Below are positions 7,830 to 15,041 of a stretch of 41,110 bases of DNA, in pieces (the stretch's first letter is position 1; the number at the start of each line of letters is the position of its first letter). Source of the DNA: Phenylobacterium sp. (GTDB lineage Bacteria; Pseudomonadota; Alphaproteobacteria; Caulobacterales; Caulobacteraceae); assembly GCA_003136395.1 (NCBI GenBank), contig PLEH01000019.1, positions 1-41,110 of the forward strand, given 5' to 3'. Under the pieces are notes generated by a model that was not told the origin of the DNA, ran no database searches, and saw only the letters and a list, made by a program, of their open reading frames with translations. A program made the translations under genes and the position numbers.

Positions 7830-7938
7830 CCGAAACGGACTCTCCGAAGGTCCGCTTTGGGTCGAAAGCGGTCTTAGGCTTCTTGCCCGAAAGCGGACCC
7901 GCTGAATGTCAGCTCCGGGGGGAAAGCGGACGTTGGCG
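7830..7938. repeat. GTCCGCTTT-type palindromic repeat, copy C
   Basis: Contains the hairpin GTCCGCTTT-GGGTCG-AAAGCGG and two further AAAGCGGAC units. Bases 7859-7931 are identical to 3548-3620 in copy B, same orientation. An imperfect unit (CGAAACGGAC) precedes it at 7831-7840. Confidence 0.8.
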
Positions 7939-8085
7939 CCCCGACCCTCTTTGCGTTGCGAGGTTACAATCCCCGCTTAAGAAGCCGGTAGAGAGTTGGG
8001 TCGCGCAGGATGTCCATCTCCTCCTGTGGCGGAACGCGACGCCGGGGAGCATCCCCATCGGGGGCATGCGGCGCATTGATGCGGA

Positions 8086-11000
8086 TCAGGCGTCGCCGGG
8101 ACTTTCCCAACTCGCCGCGACGGCCAGGCGGATCAGTTCGGACAGCGACTTCGCGCCAGTCTTCGTCATGATCGCCGCGCGGTGGCCCTCGACGGTGCGC
8201 TGGCTGATCCCGAGGTCGCTGGCGATGATCTTGCTCGGTTGGCCCGCGAGGACCATGTCGAGGATTCGGCGCTGGCGCACGGTGAGGCCGGCCAGCCGCG
8301 CCGCGCTTTCCGCGCTTTGCGCACGCGAGGGGGCGACCTGGCGGGACCGCGCCAGTGTGCGCTCGATGCTGGCAAGCAGTTCCTTCTCCCCGACCGGCTT
8401 CTCGATGAAGTCGAGGGCGCCTGCGCGCAGAGCGTCGACCGCCATGCTGACATCGCCGTTGCCCGTGATCACGATGGCCGGCAGCTGGTAGCCGGCGGCC
8501 TGGAGGCGTTCCAGTAGCGCGACGCCGCCCATGCCGGGCATCATGGCGTCGACCAGCAAGACGCCCCTGGCGTCGGCGCGGTGGGCGGCAAGGAACGCTT
8601 CGGCGCTGGCGAAGTCCTCGACCGCTCGGCCCCCGGCTCTCAGGAGGTCGCGCAGCGTTTCGCGCAAGGCGTTGTCGTCGTCGACCAGGAAGATGACCTC
8701 GTCATGCGCAGCGACGGCGACCGGGGACGGCGGCGAGGCGTGATCCGGCGCCGTCGACAGGCTGGTCGCCAGCAGGCGTCGCACGAGATGGCTCAAATCG
8801 TCGGTGGCCACGGGCTTGGTGCGATGGTCGTACCCTTGGGCTGCGATTTCGCGCAGGGTGCCCGTCGATATGTCCCCGGTCAGGATCAGCGCCGGCACGG
8901 CGCGTCCGAGCGTCGGGCGAAGGCGCGCCAGAACCTGCAGGCCGGTCAAGTCCCTCGGCAGGTTGTAGTCGACAATTAGCAGGTCCGGACGAAGACCCTC
9001 TCGCTCCACGAGCCGGATCGCATCTTCGCCGTCGATGGCGGAATTGATCCGATAGCCTTCAGCCTTCAGGAAAAGTTCGAGCGACTCCCGCAGGCTTGGA
9101 TCGTCCTCCACGATAAGGATCGAGCCATCCTGTTGGGCAATTTCGGTCAGCTCCACGGCCGCGCCCTTGGGCGCCAGGCGCGCCCCGGCCGGTGTCAGCG
9201 GGACATCTATGGAGAACGTCGACCCGCGGCCCTCTCGTGAGCGGGCATCGACCTCAAGCCCCAGCAGATCGGCCAGCCGTTGGACTATGGCCAGTCCAAG
9301 ACCCAGGCCGCGGCTCAGCTCGCGCGCCGGATTATCGACCTGGTGGAACTCTTCGAATATCGCGCGCAGCTGGCCGGCTGGAATGCCGAGGCCGGTGTCG
9401 TGAACCTCGATCCGCAGCATTCCACCGCGGCGGCGGCAGCCGAGCAGGATCTTGCCTTTGTGCGTGTACTTCACCGCATTGGAGAGCAGATTCCGCACCA
9501 TCTGGTCTAAGAGGCGAGGATCTGTGCGGATCACGTGCGAGCACGGACTCACCCGCCAATCGAGCCCCTTGGCCTTGGTGTGGTAGCCGAACTCCGTCTT
9601 CAGGCTTTCGAGCAGGTCGTTGACCGGGAAATCGGTGATTTCCGGGCGGATCACGCCGGCTTCCAGCTGATTGATGTCGAGCAGCGTGTTGAGCATGCCT
9701 GACATCGCCATCAGCGCCTCATCACAGCGGGCGATCAGTTGCAGCGCCTCGCTGTCCTTGATCTTCTTCGCCAGCACGCCCTGCAGCAGGCTAAGCGTCT
9801 GCAACGGCTGGCGCAGATCGTGGCTGGCGGCGGCGAGGAACCGTGACTTGCCCAGGTTCGCGCTCTGGGCGTGGGCCTTGGCCGCGTTCGCCAAGTCTTC
9901 GGCGCGCTTTCGCGCGCTGATGTCGGCGAAGGTGATCACCACCCCTTCGATGCGGTTGTCCTTGGTCCGATAAGGCAGGGTCCTGCAGTTGAACCAGGCT
10001 CCGCTCTCGGCTTGAATCTCGCGGGTGACCGGCGCCAGGGTCGAGAGTACGGCGCGTGCGTCGCGCAACAGGGTCGGGTTGGCGAAGTGGTGCACGAGAT
10101 CGGTGAGCGGGCGGCCGACGTCCGAAGCGATCACGCTGAACAGCGCCTTGGCCGCCGGCGTGAAGAAGCGGATGTTGAGATCCGCATCGAGGAAGATCGT
10201 CGCCAGGTCGGAGCTGATGAGGATGTTCTGCAGGTCGTCCGCGGTGGCCCGTTGCTGGGTCAGGGTCTCCTGGAGCTGTCCGTTGAGCGCGGTGAGCTCC
10301 TCGTTCAGCGACTGGAGCTCCGCATGTGACGTCTCAAGTTCCTCGTTGGTGGTCTGGAACTCCTCGTTGACCGACATCGCTTCTTCGTTGATCGCGCGAA
10401 TTTCTTCCTCGGCGATTTCGCGATCCCGGATAGCGTCCTCGAGCTCCTTGCGGGTCGCTTCCAGTTCTTCCTCAACGCGGGCGGAATGTGACGTCTCGGC
10501 GGGCGCCTCGGGCGGCGTTTCGGCTTCGACCTTCGCCTGCGGCTGATCCACGAAACTGAGGAGAACCATCTCCTGGCCGGCATTGGTCACCGCTCGCGCG
10601 GAGACGTTCACGGCGACAAAGCCGCCGTTACGCCTTACCCGTCTTGCGAGGACGGTCCGGTCCTCATCTCCGGTCGCGGTTTCGAGCAAGGTCCGGATCG
10701 TCGGGCGCAATCCCTCCCGCGCCGCGGCGAGCACATCGAGATTGGGTTCTCCGGTGGGCATCTTCAGATAGAGGTCGGTCGGGCCAAAGTAGTAGAGCCC
10801 CTGGCGCCTTCGATTGACCAGGACCGACGCCGGCGCAAAACTCTTGAGCAATAGCCGCTGTGCGAAGTCCCCGAGGCTCCCGTGCGATTCAGTTGTCGGA
10901 CGCGGAGGTCGCGACCATAGGGTCCGCGCCGCCTCGCCACGTCCAAGAGGTAAGTCGATATCGCCAGGCCGGCTTCGGCCAATATGGCGAAAGACGCGGT

Positions 11001-12462
11001 GCGCCTTGGAAATCGGATCGAAACGGTCGCCGGCCGCGCCAACCGTTTCAGATCCGCCAAGGAACAGAACACCGCCCTCGCCGAGCGCGAAATGGAACAG
11101 CGAAATGACCTTCTGCTGAACCTCTGGCCGCAGATAGATCAAGAGATTGCGGCAACTTACGAGGTCCAGCCGCGAGAATGGCGCGTCGGCCACGACGTCG
11201 TGCACCGAGAAGACAATCGAGTCGCGCAGCTCTCGCGAGACCCGAAAGCCACGGTCTTCGCGCACGAAGAAGCGGCTGAGGCGCTCGGCGGGCACATCTG
11301 CCTCGATCGCCTGCGCATAGAGCCCTTCGCGCGCAAAGGCGACCGCCTCGGCATCGACGTCGGTTGCGAAGATCTGCAGCCTGATGCTCCGGCGGGTTTT
11401 CGCGATCTCGTCGAGGAGGAGCATGGCGATCGAATAGGCTTCTTCCCCAGAACTGCAGCCAGCCACCCAAACCCGGATGGGCTGGTTCGGAGGTTGGGTG
11501 CGCACCATCTCCGGAATGACCTTTTCCTCGAGCAGTTCGAAGGCCTTGGCGTCACGGAAGAACCGCGTGACGTTGATCAGCAGGTCGTCGGCAAGGCGCT
11601 GGAGTTCCGTCGCGTCCTGGGTCAGCTTTTCCAGATACCGGTGACCGTCTTCGATGCCGTGCAGGGCCATCCGCCGCTCGATCCGGCGCTTCTGGGTGCC
11701 TTCCTTGTAGAGGGCGAAGTCGTGGGGCGTCTTCTTGCGCAGCAGATCGATGATCTGCGCGAAGGTGTCTTCCGCCGGAGAGGCGGCGCCCTGCGGAGAC
11801 TGCAGGTATCGATGACCGCCGTATCGGGCCAGGGCCTTGGGGATTTCCGCCAGCGGAAGCACCAGGTCCACGGCGCCAGCGGCGATGGCGCTTCGCGGCA
11901 TCCCGTCATACTCGGCCTCCTCCGGATCCTGGGCGACGACCAAGCCCCCCGCCGCCTTGACCGCGGCGGCGCCGAGCGTGCCGTCGTTCGCGGTTCCCGA
12001 CAGGATGACGCCGACAGCGCGCTCACCGAATTCATCGGCCAGGGATTGCAGCAGGAAATCGAATGGCATTCGCAGGGCCGGTCTGCGGGGCGGGCTGGAG
12101 AGCCGGATTGCGCCATCACGGATCGCCAAAAACTTGCCTGGCGGGATGACGTAGACATGGTCCGGTTCGAGCCGGGCGGCGTCCGTCGCCTCGACGATCG
12201 GCATGGCGAGATGCGGTGACAGCAGTTCGACCATCATGCTGACATGCGTTGGGTCGAGATGTTGCACGATCAGAAAGCCCATGCCGCTCCTGGCGGGCAA
12301 CGCGCCGAAGAGCGTGCGGATAGCTTCCAGGCCACCGGCCGAGGCGCCGACGCCAACCACGGGAAAGTTGACCTGGGGCTTGGTGGTCCGCGTTGCGCGA
12401 CGCGCGCGCTTGGACCCGTCCCGATGACCAGCGTTACCCGTTGGCGAAATACGCTTCACCAT
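8086..12462 (-). CDS. CheB-CheR-PAS-histidine kinase-REC-REC-LuxR fusion
   Basis: A 1458-residue signalling protein with whole pathways in one chain. Domains: CheB methylesterase (about 33-215; S41 in GASAGG, H68 in QHLD, D160 in GTANDG); CheR methyltransferase (about 230-495; SAM site WVAGCSSGEEAY, SCRNLLIYL); a PAS-like segment (about 535-640); a coiled coil rich in Glu (about 660-745); PAS (745-855); HisKA with H881 in AASHDLRQPL; HATPase with N991/N995, DTGLGIP and GLGLGLAIV; receiver 1 with D1165; receiver 2 with D1305; and a FixJ/LuxR-type HTH (about 1390-1450, LTVRQRRILDMVLAG...GISQRTVEGHRA). No transmembrane segment is seen. CheB-CheR-PAS-kinase chains are known; here a FixJ-like regulator with a DNA-binding domain is joined to the same chain. 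The ATG at 12462 is preferred to a TTG at 12525. A receiver-only gene lies 104 bp upstream. Confidence 0.92.
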   Translation of the reverse strand: MVKRISPTGNAGHRDGSKRARRATRTTKPQVNFPVVGVGASAGGLEAIRTLFGALPARSGMGFLIVQHLDPTHVSMMVELLSPHLAMPIVEATDAARLEPDHVYVIPPGKFLAIRDGAIRLSSPPRRPALRMPFDFLLQSLADEFGERAVGVILSGTANDGTLGAAAVKAAGGLVVAQDPEEAEYDGMPRSAIAAGAVDLVLPLAEIPKALARYGGHRYLQSPQGAASPAEDTFAQIIDLLRKKTPHDFALYKEGTQKRRIERRMALHGIEDGHRYLEKLTQDATELQRLADDLLINVTRFFRDAKAFELLEEKVIPEMVRTQPPNQPIRVWVAGCSSGEEAYSIAMLLLDEIAKTRRSIRLQIFATDVDAEAVAFAREGLYAQAIEADVPAERLSRFFVREDRGFRVSRELRDSIVFSVHDVVADAPFSRLDLVSCRNLLIYLRPEVQQKVISLFHFALGEGGVLFLGGSETVGAAGDRFDPISKAHRVFRHIGRSRPGDIDLPLGRGEAARTLWSRPPRPTTESHGSLGDFAQRLLLKSFAPASVLVNRRRQGLYYFGPTDLYLKMPTGEPNLDVLAAAREGLRPTIRTLLETATGDEDRTVLARRVRRNGGFVAVNVSARAVTNAGQEMVLLSFVDQPQAKVEAETPPEAPAETSHSARVEEELEATRKELEDAIRDREIAEEEIRAINEEAMSVNEEFQTTNEELETSHAELQSLNEELTALNGQLQETLTQQRATADDLQNILISSDLATIFLDADLNIRFFTPAAKALFSVIASDVGRPLTDLVHHFANPTLLRDARAVLSTLAPVTREIQAESGAWFNCRTLPYRTKDNRIEGVVITFADISARKRAEDLANAAKAHAQSANLGKSRFLAAASHDLRQPLQTLSLLQGVLAKKIKDSEALQLIARCDEALMAMSGMLNTLLDINQLEAGVIRPEITDFPVNDLLESLKTEFGYHTKAKGLDWRVSPCSHVIRTDPRLLDQMVRNLLSNAVKYTHKGKILLGCRRRGGMLRIEVHDTGLGIPAGQLRAIFEEFHQVDNPARELSRGLGLGLAIVQRLADLLGLEVDARSREGRGSTFSIDVPLTPAGARLAPKGAAVELTEIAQQDGSILIVEDDPSLRESLELFLKAEGYRINSAIDGEDAIRLVEREGLRPDLLIVDYNLPRDLTGLQVLARLRPTLGRAVPALILTGDISTGTLREIAAQGYDHRTKPVATDDLSHLVRRLLATSLSTAPDHASPPSPVAVAAHDEVIFLVDDDNALRETLRDLLRAGGRAVEDFASAEAFLAAHRADARGVLLVDAMMPGMGGVALLERLQAAGYQLPAIVITGNGDVSMAVDALRAGALDFIEKPVGEKELLASIERTLARSRQVAPSRAQSAESAARLAGLTVRQRRILDMVLAGQPSKIIASDLGISQRTVEGHRAAIMTKTGAKSLSELIRLAVAASWESPGDA

Positions 12463-12565
12463 GGTGCGGCCCCCGAGAAAACCCGCAGAACGCCTCCGCC
12501 TCTCGGCCAAGGTCCACACCGCCAAGTAGTATATGTCGGCGCGGGCTATTCAATAGGGTAGGGCT

Positions 12566-12967
12566 TCATCGGCCTGTGGGGGCGGGTCCCGCACGAGGCA
12601 GGAATGCGGCGGCCATCGCCTTTTCCAGCCGCTGCGCGTCGAAGGGTTTGCTCAGGCAGGGCGCCCGCGCCAGCAGGGCGGGAAGACAGCCCGGGCTTCT
12701 ACCGCCGGTCGTCAGGATGAAGGGGATTTCGCGCGACGCCAGTTCGGCCGCCGCCGGAAGAATGTTCGCATCACCGAGATGAATGTCGAGCAGCGCGGCG
12801 TCGAAGCCGCCAGCCTCAATCGCACTCATCACCTCGTCGAGCTCGGCGACCGGACCCATGGCAACGCACCCTAGACCCACCAGGATCTCGCGCAGCGACT
12901 CGCCGATGATCCAGTTGTCCTCGGCGATGAGGACCCGCAGGCCTTGAAGGGTGTCGGTGACGTTCAT
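12566..12967 (-). CDS. Single-domain response regulator (REC only)
   Basis: A 133-residue stand-alone receiver. Acidic pocket E16-D17 (LIAEDNW), phospho-acceptor D61 in ALLDIHLGD, T86/T87 in ILTTGG and K107 in LSKPFD are all present, so it should be phosphorylated. It has no output domain, so it would act by binding a partner or as a phosphate sink. It is transcribed in the same direction as the large hybrid kinase that starts 104 bp downstream, so a shared transcript and phosphotransfer from that kinase are plausible but unproved. The ATG at 12967 (MNVTDTLQG) fits the family start better than codons upstream. Confidence 0.9.
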   Translation of the reverse strand: MNVTDTLQGLRVLIAEDNWIIGESLREILVGLGCVAMGPVAELDEVMSAIEAGGFDAALLDIHLGDANILPAAAELASREIPFILTTGGRSPGCLPALLARAPCLSKPFDAQRLEKAMAAAFLPRAGPAPTGR

Positions 12968-12992
12968 GGGCCCCTGGAGAGAAATCAGCAGA

Positions 12993-13010
12993 CCTCCCGG
13001 TCGCGGGAGG
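12993..13010 (-). promoter_or_regulatory. Hairpin in the leader of the receiver gene
   Basis: CCTCCCG (12993-12999) pairs perfectly with CGGGAGG (13004-13010) across GTCG, 26-43 bases upstream of the receiver's ATG. It could affect transcript stability or translation. The rest of the gap 12968-13299 holds the divergent promoters for the receiver and the small gene at 13300, plus a second hairpin CTGTCG...CGACAG near 13201; I see no gene there. Confidence 0.3.
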
Positions 13011-13299
13011 AACCGGCGACCCAATCCGGGCCCCCTCCGGTCGCGGTCAGCCTATCCGATCCGTCAAGGCCGTCTGAATGATCCATATCAAGCGACGCCA
13101 CCGAATTCGCCGGCTCGGGATGCCTTTGCTCGCAGGCCCGTGGAACGACCGGGATACGGGGGTAAGGCGTCGTTGCGCCGCGAAACACGTAGATTCCGAG
13201 GCTGTCGGGCCCGGCGACAGAGCGTCATTGTGAAACAGTCGGCGAAGGATGTGCGGCCGAGAAGGCGGTGATCGCGTCGGACGAGGGAGGCCTTGGCAG

Positions 13300-13527
13300 A
13301 TGCAGAAATTCATAGCACGGGCGAACGTCGCGCGTTTTGAAGCCCTCATCGCTGGCGAGCCCGATGAAGCGAAGCGGCAGCTTTTAGAGCAGATGCTCGG
13401 TCGCGAGAGGGAGACGTTGAATGGCCTCGGGGATGCTGGTGTTGCGGCGGTGGCGAAGGGTGACCATCATGCCCCGGCCCCAGTGCCCCAGTTGCGGCGC
13501 GGCGGCCTCGAACGGCCTGCTGACTGA
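13300..13527 (+). CDS. Small conserved alphaproteobacterial protein (MQKFIARANVARFEALI)
   Basis: A 75-residue protein. The first 40 residues (helical, MQKFIARANVARF..., DEAKRQLLEQMLGRERE) resemble short proteins common in alphaproteobacteria that begin with a RANI/RANVxxF motif followed by a KRxxLxxLLxxE helix; I know of no function for them. The rest, from about residue 42, is rich in Ala and Pro and may not be conserved. GGGAGG lies 10 bases upstream of the ATG. It stands alone and diverges from the receiver gene. Confidence 0.6.
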   Translation: MQKFIARANVARFEALIAGEPDEAKRQLLEQMLGRERETLNGLGDAGVAAVAKGDHHAPAPVPQLRRGGLERPAD

Positions 13528-13635
13528 AGGCGCGGCGAGCGACGCTTGAGCTAGACCCTGCATCAGATCCCACTCAAGCATGCTCCGCCAACTTCCTCTC
13601 TTTGCCCGATGCTGAACTGGAAATTCGATCTCTTC

Positions 13636-13780
13636 AATGTCCGCAATGGGTCCTAGGCGGACATCTGGCGTCATCCCGAAGCGGACTCACCGAAGGTCCG
13701 CTTTGGGTCGAAAGCGGACATAGGCTCCTTTCCCGAAAGCAGACCCCGCGAAAGGCAGGATCGGGGCAAAGCGGACCTAG
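13636..13780. repeat. GTCCGCTTT-type palindromic repeat, copy D (multi-unit)
   Basis: Several units in a row: ATGTCCGC...GCGGACAT (13637-13663), GTCCGCTTTGGGTCGAAAGCGGAC-type hairpin (13696-13719, stems GTCCGCTTT and AAAGCGGAC), then CCCGAAAGCAGAC and GGGGCAAAGCGGAC up to 13776. The stop of the DUF805 gene lies in CCTAG at its right edge. The gap between 13527 and 13777 holds nothing else. Confidence 0.75.
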
Positions 13781-14328
13781 TCTTGATGTGGTCGCACTGA
13801 TCGATCTGGCGAGGTGGGGATAAGTCCAGCAAGCTTCAGACTTGGCGGCTGAGGCCCAAAGCGATTTTCGCCGTCCTGCCCCTTTTGCAACCCAAGCCAA
13901 AGCGTAAAACTGTGCTGAATGAGGAGGCTAGCCAACACCGCCGCCATGTACCAAATTGTCCCTGAGGCAGTGTGGCCAGCGTCCTTGTTGAGCAGTTCGG
14001 CGGAATATCCGTCGCCGCCGAGTATGAAGCCCAACACTAGCGGTAGGCTGCTTAGAACAAGCACTGTGACTGCTAGCCACCCGCTTCTGCCGGTGTCGTG
14101 AAGGCGCCGCCAATACGCCATCAGCCACAAGATCAGGCTCACATCTCCCAGGGTGTCCGTATGAAGGACATAGGGGGAGCCATAGATAGCGACCAGGGTG
14201 AAGGCGACCCACAGCCAGTACTCGGCTTGGCCACTCCGCGTGCGCCAATATTTCACGAGGAACCTCAGACGCCCCGAGGCCCTCGGAAAAAGGGTCTCCT
14301 TTGCCCAGGCTAGAGGCAGCTCGCGCAA
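13777..14328 (-). CDS. DUF805 family inner-membrane protein
   Basis: About 183 residues, with four hydrophobic segments. The family hallmarks are FLVKYWRTRSGQAEYWLW near the start, the motif AYWRRLHDTGRSGWLAV in the middle and GQDGENRFGPQP near the end. DUF805 proteins are small integral membrane proteins of unclear function. No ATG precedes the first helix; the TTG at 14328 is chosen because GAGGAG ends 6 bases upstream. A longer frame reaching into repeat copy E is less likely. The C-terminal tail (...LIPTSPDRSVRPHQD) ends at a TAG at the edge of copy D, so repeats touch both sides of the gene and may have trimmed or replaced its ends. Confidence 0.75.
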   Translation of the reverse strand: MRELPLAWAKETLFPRASGRLRFLVKYWRTRSGQAEYWLWVAFTLVAIYGSPYVLHTDTLGDVSLILWLMAYWRRLHDTGRSGWLAVTVLVLSSLPLVLGFILGGDGYSAELLNKDAGHTASGTIWYMAAVLASLLIQHSFTLWLGLQKGQDGENRFGPQPPSLKLAGLIPTSPDRSVRPHQD

Positions 14329-14383
14329 TATCAACTCCTCGCTTTGGGCTGACGATAGGTTTGCGCTGTAGTCGCCCCCGCCG

Positions 14384-14435
14384 AGGTCCGCTATGGGTCG
14401 AAAGCGGACATTGGCTCCAGGCCCAACAGCGGACT
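14384..14435. repeat. GTCCGCTTT-type palindromic repeat, copy E
   Basis: GTCCGCTAT-GGGTCG-AAAGCGGAC hairpin (14386-14409) followed by a degenerate GCCCAACAGCGGACTC unit. It lies upstream of the DUF805 gene, about 55 bp from its likely start. Confidence 0.7.
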
Positions 14436-14580
14436 CTTGCAATCCCTCCGGAGTGACTGGAAGGAGCTGCTGTCAGCGCTCGGCTATCGGGCGTTTTTGG
14501 GGACAATGCACCGTCTTCGCCAGCGCCTGTCGGCAGGGAAGGGGCCAGCGCAGCTGCAAAAGGATCAGCGGGCCGGACCG

Positions 14581-14657
14581 TGTTGGTACATTTGTTGGTA
14601 CTTAGTCCAACTCGAGGCGAAATTCCCTCGTCCGTTCGAGTCCTGCCGTGCCCACGA
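14581..14657 (+). other. tRNA 3'-end-like scrap with TGTTGGTAC direct repeats (possible att remnant)
   Basis: TTCGAGTCCTGCCGTGCCCAC at 14635-14655 (21 bases; parts TTCGAGT, CCTGC, CGTGCCC, AC) has the order T-loop, T-stem strand, acceptor strand and discriminator of a tRNA 3' end, but no T-stem partner, anticodon arm or D-arm precedes it. Just upstream the 9-mer TGTTGGTAC occurs twice at a 12-bp period (14581-14589, 14593-14601). Tyrosine integrases often leave tRNA 3' ends at island borders. No integrase is in the window. The stretch 14329-14675 holds only this and repeat copy E. Confidence 0.4.
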
Positions 14658-14675
14658 GTGGAAGCGGACCCGTTC

Positions 14676-14858
14676 CTACTCATGCTCGGGCAGCACGCCG
14701 GTTTTCTTAGGCGTCGCCAGCGAGGCGGCGGTCAGACACTGCGCATCGAACTGGCGCATCGTGGCCTCGTCGACAAGCCCTATCCGGTGCAGTCCAGCCA
14801 CGGTGAGATGGACCGAGCGAAGAATGCTGCTCTCATATTTTCGCGCCGACTTCGCCAT
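14676..14858 (-). pseudogene. Truncated HigA/NadS-like antitoxin (N-terminal part)
   Basis: A 60-residue frame, MAKSARKYESSILRSVHLTV..., with GLHRIGLVDEATMRQFDAQCLT, which resembles the N-terminal part of Xre-type antitoxins of RelE/HigB-like modules (pattern LHExGxxDxxTMREFDxLCL). Such proteins continue into a helix-turn-helix of about 50 residues; here the sequence turns into unrelated residues after CLT and stops. No toxin gene is intact beside it. It is probably the remnant of a toxin-antitoxin pair in the accessory region, although a short expressed protein cannot be excluded. Confidence 0.5.
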
Positions 14859-14908
14859 GAAACCTGGCCTCAAAATGCTATTCGGTGGCGCCTGCTATGT
14901 ACCCACCC

Positions 14909-14931
14909 GTCCACGTGTGGACATCCCCACA
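14909..14931. promoter_or_regulatory. Overlapping inverted repeats upstream of the antitoxin remnant
   Basis: GTCCAC-GT-GTGGAC (14909-14922) overlaps TGTGG-ACATCC-CCACA (14916-14931), about 50-70 bases upstream of the antitoxin fragment's start. Antitoxins of this kind bind such repeats to repress their own operon; this could be the old operator. Confidence 0.3.
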
Positions 14932-15041
14932 AGTCTACATTTGCACGCGACTTCGCGTAAGTCTTTGAAAATGCTATTGAGTCCGTCCAGTCCGACATTG
15001 GACGGATTCCTAAGAAATTAGATCAACAAAATCAATTAGTT

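Noticed and set aside
8086-12525. TTG at 12525 as the start of the kinase fusion
   Set aside because: The extra 21 residues are Arg-rich without family support; the ATG at 12462 is the better start.
13142-13175. GGAAC...CGTT as an EcfG promoter for the small gene at 13300
   Set aside because: The spacer is 24 bases, not 16-17.
13249-13299. An earlier start for the small gene at 13300
   Set aside because: The Shine-Dalgarno GGGAGG and the family-like MQKFIARAN opening fit the ATG at 13300.
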